Shown here: positions 60,390 through 64,000 of the stretch, piece after piece
Layout: every line of letters begins with the position of its first letter
Numbering within the stretch: position 1 is the stretch's first letter
From: Idiomarina seosinensis_A
GTDB taxonomy: Bacteria > Pseudomonadota > Gammaproteobacteria > Enterobacterales > Alteromonadaceae
Length of the DNA: 64,000 nt
Assembly (NCBI RefSeq): GCF_044797955.1
Contig: NZ_CP085211.1
Coordinates: 2,108,001 to 2,172,000, forward strand
Direction: 5' to 3'
Made by a program: the position numbers and the translations under genes
Notes under the pieces: generated by a model
What the model was told of the DNA's origin: nothing
Database searches by the model: none
Seen by the model: the letters and a program-made list of their open reading frames with translations, nothing else

Positions 60390-63047
60390 GTGAGCGAATT
60401 TAATTTAGGTCAGCGGTGGCTTAGCGAAACCGAAACCAGTCTTGGGCTGGGAATCATCAGTCAAATTGACGGACGGCAAATTACGGTGTTCTTCCCGGGC
60501 AACGGCGAGACTCGTATTTACGCCAGCAGCGATGCCCCTTTAGCCCGGCTTAAACTGAGTGTAGGGCAGCAAGCGCGCCATGCTGATAACTGGCTGTTTA
60601 CCATCAGCGATGTCAAAGAACAAAGTGGCTTACTCATCTACTTCGGCCAGCGTCACGATGACGGCTCTGAAGTGATGGTGCCCGAGTCGCAGCTGTCTCA
60701 TCATGTTGATATTAATCCGGCATTAACCCGGCTGGTAGCAGGAAATGCCGACCGGCACGATTTATACTTATTACGAAATCAGGCCAGTGAGTTTTTCGCT
60801 AATTGGCAACAAAGTCCGGTAGCCGGTTTGTTAGGAGCCCGGGTGGGTTTGCTGCCGCATCAGGTTTATGTCGCCAGAAGCGTCGCTGACCGTTATCACC
60901 CCCGGGTTTTATTGGCAGATGAAGTTGGCTTAGGTAAGACCATCGAAGCGGGCATGATCATGCAGCGGCGCCTGTTAACCGGGCGTAACCAGCGCGTTTT
61001 ACTCGTCGTTCCGGAAAGCTTACGCAATCAGTGGCTGGTCGAAATGAAACGGCGTTTTGCGTTGACCTTTAGTGTGTTCGATGAAGAGCGAGCTGTACAG
61101 GCGCTTACCGATGGCGGCAACCCCTTCTTGTCCGAGCAGCGTATTGTCGTCAGTAGTCGGTTTGTCGAACAGGGCGAGTGGCAGTCATTTTTACTTGAAG
61201 CTGAATTTGATTTACTGGTTGTCGATGAAGCGCACCACATTCAACCCCAGTCGCCTGGCTATCAGGCGATTGAGCAGCTATGCCATAACATTGCCGATAT
61301 ATTATTGCTTACAGCAACGCCGGAACAAGAAGGCAGTGAAGGCCACTTTCAACGGCTGCGTTTATTAGACTCCAACCGTTTTAATGACCTTCAGGCCTTT
61401 ATCGAAGAACAGCAGCGTTACCGTCAACTCGCCACTGAAGCAGAAAAATTAAGTGGTGAGGGGCTGGATGAATTGCTGGATCAACATGGTACCGGCCGCG
61501 TGATGTTTCGCAACCGCCGAAAACACATTGGTGGCTTTCCGCAGCGGCACCTGCACGCCTACCCCCTGCCCGAGCATTTTCCCGAATCCGGTGAGCCGTG
61601 GTGGCTGGATGATCCCCGCGTACACTGGCTGATTGACTTTCTTAAAGAGCAAAAGCCGAATAAAACTTTGTTAATCTGCCAAAGCCCGGATCAGGTGCTG
61701 GATTTAGCCGAAGCACTACGAGTCCTGTCGGGAATGCAGGCTGCCGTATTCCACGAACAGATGTCATTAATCGAGCGTGACCGTGCGGCTGCTTTTTTTG
61801 CTTCTGTTGAAGAAGGCAGCCCGATTTTAATGTGCTCTGAAATCGGCAGCGAGGGCCGCAACTTTCAGTTTGTACAGCAGTTAGTGCTGTTCGATTTGCC
61901 TCAAAATCCGGATCTTCTTGAACAACGCATTGGCCGCCTTGATCGTATTGGTCAGCAGGGCGATATTCACATTCACGTACCCTATCTGGAGCATTCCGAC
62001 GAAGCATTGCTCCTAGACTGGTACCACACCGGGATGAATGCGTTTGAACAGTGTAATCCTGTTGGGCGCGCTGTCTATGACAAATTTAAAGACGCCCTCG
62101 ACGGCACGCTAAGCAGTGCCGACGAGGTTCCTGCCGAATTAATCCAGGCGACCCAGGCGTACCACCAACAGTTGCTCGACGAGGTTGAATCGGGTCGTGA
62201 CCGCTTACAGGAGCTCAACGCTTGTCGCCCGCGCCAAGCTGAGCAAATCATTAGTCAAATAGAAGCAGACAGCGACAGTGATGCGCTGTACGACTTTATG
62301 ACCGCTTTTTGGGACCGTTTTGGTGTCAACGCCGAGGTGCTCGATGAAAACCGCTTGTTTGTAAAACCAAGTGAGCATATGCGGGTCCCCGCAATACCCG
62401 GGCTGGATGACGAAGGTATGACGGTTACAGTGGACAGGACGACTGCTCAGGCTTTCGAGGATATTGAGTTTTTAAGCTGGGACCACCCCCATGTGCAGGC
62501 AGCAATTGAGCTGCTAACACTGGAAGATTTCGGCAGTGTCTGCGTCGCCCGTTTACAAAATAAGGCCTTACCGGCCGGCGCATGGTTTCTTGAACTGGAC
62601 TATGTCGCGGATGTCGCTGCTGCGCCAGCTCTTGCTGCCCAGGAATTTTTCCCTCAGCAACGGCTGCGAATTTTACTCGACAGCCAGGGTCGTGAACTCA
62701 GTGCAAAAGTTCCGCGTGACGCATTAACTCAGCAGGCGAGCTTTTTGGATAAAAAAACTGCCCGCCAAATCGTCAAGCAATTACGTGATACGGCGCGCTC
62801 TTTTATAGAACAGCAACAGTCTGTGGCTGAGCAATGGGTTGCCGGGCAGGCCACCGCTGCACAAGAGCAAGCAGAGCAGCAGCTCAAAAAGCAAAAACAA
62901 CGCCTGCTGAGGCTACAAGAACGTAACCCATCAGTGCGCGATGATGAAATAGACGCTGTCGAGCAACGTCAACAACTGTTGCAGGAGGCGTTACAACAGC
63001 CAACTTTATCCTTGTATGCGATCCGTATTTTGGTTAATCAGCCCTAG
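60390..63047 (+). CDS. rapA: RNA polymerase-associated SWI2/SNF2 ATPase RapA
   Basis: 885 residues from GTG 60390, which follows AAAGGAAATAAC and gives the typical start xFxLGQRWLSETE. The N-terminal Tudor-like domains are followed by helicase motifs I (LLADEVGLGKTIEAGMIMQR), II (LLVVDEAHH), III (LLTATPEQ), V (CSEIGSEGRNFQF) and VI (LLEQRIGRLDRIGQ), then the RapA-specific C-terminal domains. It recycles RNA polymerase after transcription. It is about 80 residues shorter than the E. coli protein as I recall it, the missing parts being around the HGTGRVMFRNRRK segment. Confidence 0.95.
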   Translation: MSEFNLGQRWLSETETSLGLGIISQIDGRQITVFFPGNGETRIYASSDAPLARLKLSVGQQARHADNWLFTISDVKEQSGLLIYFGQRHDDGSEVMVPESQLSHHVDINPALTRLVAGNADRHDLYLLRNQASEFFANWQQSPVAGLLGARVGLLPHQVYVARSVADRYHPRVLLADEVGLGKTIEAGMIMQRRLLTGRNQRVLLVVPESLRNQWLVEMKRRFALTFSVFDEERAVQALTDGGNPFLSEQRIVVSSRFVEQGEWQSFLLEAEFDLLVVDEAHHIQPQSPGYQAIEQLCHNIADILLLTATPEQEGSEGHFQRLRLLDSNRFNDLQAFIEEQQRYRQLATEAEKLSGEGLDELLDQHGTGRVMFRNRRKHIGGFPQRHLHAYPLPEHFPESGEPWWLDDPRVHWLIDFLKEQKPNKTLLICQSPDQVLDLAEALRVLSGMQAAVFHEQMSLIERDRAAAFFASVEEGSPILMCSEIGSEGRNFQFVQQLVLFDLPQNPDLLEQRIGRLDRIGQQGDIHIHVPYLEHSDEALLLDWYHTGMNAFEQCNPVGRAVYDKFKDALDGTLSSADEVPAELIQATQAYHQQLLDEVESGRDRLQELNACRPRQAEQIISQIEADSDSDALYDFMTAFWDRFGVNAEVLDENRLFVKPSEHMRVPAIPGLDDEGMTVTVDRTTAQAFEDIEFLSWDHPHVQAAIELLTLEDFGSVCVARLQNKALPAGAWFLELDYVADVAAAPALAAQEFFPQQRLRILLDSQGRELSAKVPRDALTQQASFLDKKTARQIVKQLRDTARSFIEQQQSVAEQWVAGQATAAQEQAEQQLKKQKQRLLRLQERNPSVRDDEIDAVEQRQQLLQEALQQPTLSLYAIRILVNQP

Positions 63048-63707
63048 ATGGCGCTTTTACATTATCACCCACCGCTGCAGCCTTACCTAAAGCTGCTGTT
63101 TCGCGATGAACACCTGTTGGTGGTTGAAAAGCCCAGTGGGTTATTAAGTGTTCCCGGCAAAGCCCGGGAACACTATGACTCGGTTTACAGTCGCATCACC
63201 CGCGTGTTGCCGGAAGCTAAACTGGTACATCGTCTGGATATGGCAACATCGGGGATTATTTTATTTGCCAATGGTCGGGCAGCCCAAAGTCATTTGAGCC
63301 GTCAGTTTCAGCAGCGCATACCGAAAAAAGTCTACCATGCGAGGGTTGCCGGTTGTCCTCCGGCTCAACAGGGCTGGATTGACCTGCCACTTTGCTGTGA
63401 CTGGCCCAATCGGCCACGTCAGCAGGTTGATTATCAAAACGGTAAGCCGAGTCAAACCTATTACCGGGTGATCACTACCGACGCCAACTCCAGTTTACTC
63501 GAGCTCAGTCCTTATACCGGTCGCTCTCACCAACTACGGGTTCATTTGCAGGCGCTGGGTTGCCCGATTCTGGGCGATAAGTTTTATGCTCATGCAGCAG
63601 CTTTTGAGGCTGCCCCAAGACTGTTGTTACACGCACACCGATTAGAATTTCAGCACCCGGTTAGCGAACACTGGCTAACCTTTACCAGCCCCACCCCCTT
63701 TCAATAA
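63048..63707 (+). CDS. rluA: RluA-family pseudouridine synthase
   Basis: 219 residues. LLVVEKPSGLLSVPGK and AKLVHRLDMATSGIILFA (motif HRLD with catalytic Asp), YYRVI and LLELSPYTGRSHQLRVHLQ, GCPILGDKFY match RluA, which modifies U746 of 23S rRNA and U32 of some tRNAs. Length agrees with RluA rather than RluC or RluD. The ATG follows the rapA stop directly, as in E. coli, where rluA and rapA are also adjacent. Confidence 0.93.
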   Translation: MALLHYHPPLQPYLKLLFRDEHLLVVEKPSGLLSVPGKAREHYDSVYSRITRVLPEAKLVHRLDMATSGIILFANGRAAQSHLSRQFQQRIPKKVYHARVAGCPPAQQGWIDLPLCCDWPNRPRQQVDYQNGKPSQTYYRVITTDANSSLLELSPYTGRSHQLRVHLQALGCPILGDKFYAHAAAFEAAPRLLLHAHRLEFQHPVSEHWLTFTSPTPFQ

Positions 63708-63745
63708 ACAACTCAAGATAATCAGCACTTGCCCGATAAGAAGGT

Positions 63746-64000
63746 ATGACTAAGCGCCTTTTGTTGATTGTGATTGCCCTTTGCACTGTGTCCTATTATG
63801 CTCACAGCGCGCCGCCCGTGAACGATCTGCAGCGCTACCTGCCACCAGACCAGCTGGTCTGGCTAGAGACCGATAACGACGACCGTTACCTGGCGTTATA
63901 CCAGCAGCCAATGGTTAGTTTTGCCCGTGGTTACATGGTTCATCTGCCCAACTGGAACTTACATCCGCTGCAATCGCCGCTAATTTCCCATTTGTACCAG
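63746..64000 (+). CDS. DUF3530-like exported protein, truncated by window edge
   Basis: 85 residues are visible from ATG 63746, preceded by AAGAAGGT. A signal peptide (LLLIVIALCTVSYYAHS) is followed by DLQRYLPPDQLVWLETDNDD and LALYQQPMVSFARG, resembling the start of DUF3530 proteins (alpha/beta-hydrolase-like, exported). The frame remains open at the right edge. The family call rests on a short stretch. Confidence 0.6.
   Translation, partial: MTKRLLLIVIALCTVSYYAHSAPPVNDLQRYLPPDQLVWLETDNDDRYLALYQQPMVSFARGYMVHLPNWNLHPLQSPLISHLYQ

Overview
The window looks like chromosomal DNA of a marine gammaproteobacterium of the Alteromonadales, most like Idiomarinaceae. This is an inference from protein sequence character and synteny: rpsU-dnaG-rpoD with tRNA-Ile2 downstream of rpoD, metK-tkt-epd-pgk-fba divergent from rsmE-gshB-yqgE-ruvX, secreted S10 peptidases, and a proteorhodopsin/retinal operon. 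No database search was possible.

Positions 1-15200 are a signalling region. A REC-EAL-GAF c-di-GMP protein (cut by the window edge) and a FixJ-type response regulator read leftward. A long rightward chemosensory operon follows: short membrane chemoreceptor, cheY, STAS protein, cheA, second chemoreceptor, cheW, cheR, cheB, a cheD fused to a receiver domain, a cytoplasmic hybrid histidine kinase with HPt, and a degenerate EAL-HDOD protein. Behind it lie a small Cys-containing gene and a decayed second copy of the EAL-HDOD gene.

Positions 15600-25700 are the photobiology region. A DTE-type proton-pumping proteorhodopsin heads a tightly overlapping operon (crtE, crtI, crtB, crtY, blh, idi type 2) that makes retinal from C5 units through beta-carotene. 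On the other strand, beyond an erythromycin-esterase-like gene and pcm, is a second rhodopsin with the NDQ motif of light-driven sodium pumps, with its own leader and a strong terminator. One retinal pathway could therefore serve both a proton and a sodium pump.

Positions 25700-33700 (mostly leftward) hold an APC permease, an S10 carboxypeptidase-like exoenzyme, DUF4105 and DUF3015 proteins, a solute-binding/GGDEF/EAL transmembrane protein with repeats at its start, and a small membrane protein. Positions 33700-36130 are a small accessory segment bounded by a partial and an intact tRNA-Ile2(CAU). It carries a Fic protein with clustered operator-like repeats, an internally deleted IS21 istB, the tail of a gene cut by the IS end, and an AbrB-like small protein.

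Positions 36130-64000 are mostly core genes: tRNA-Ile2, a degenerate histidine-kinase-like protein, an amidohydrolase, rpoD, dnaG, rpsU, an atypical Ser/Thr kinase, tgt, queA, pit and its DUF47 partner, a DUF481 outer-membrane protein, fba-pgk-epd-tkt, metK, rsmE, gshB, yqgE, ruvX, two uncharacterised genes, rapA, an RluA-family pseudouridine synthase, and the start of a DUF3530-like gene running off the right edge.
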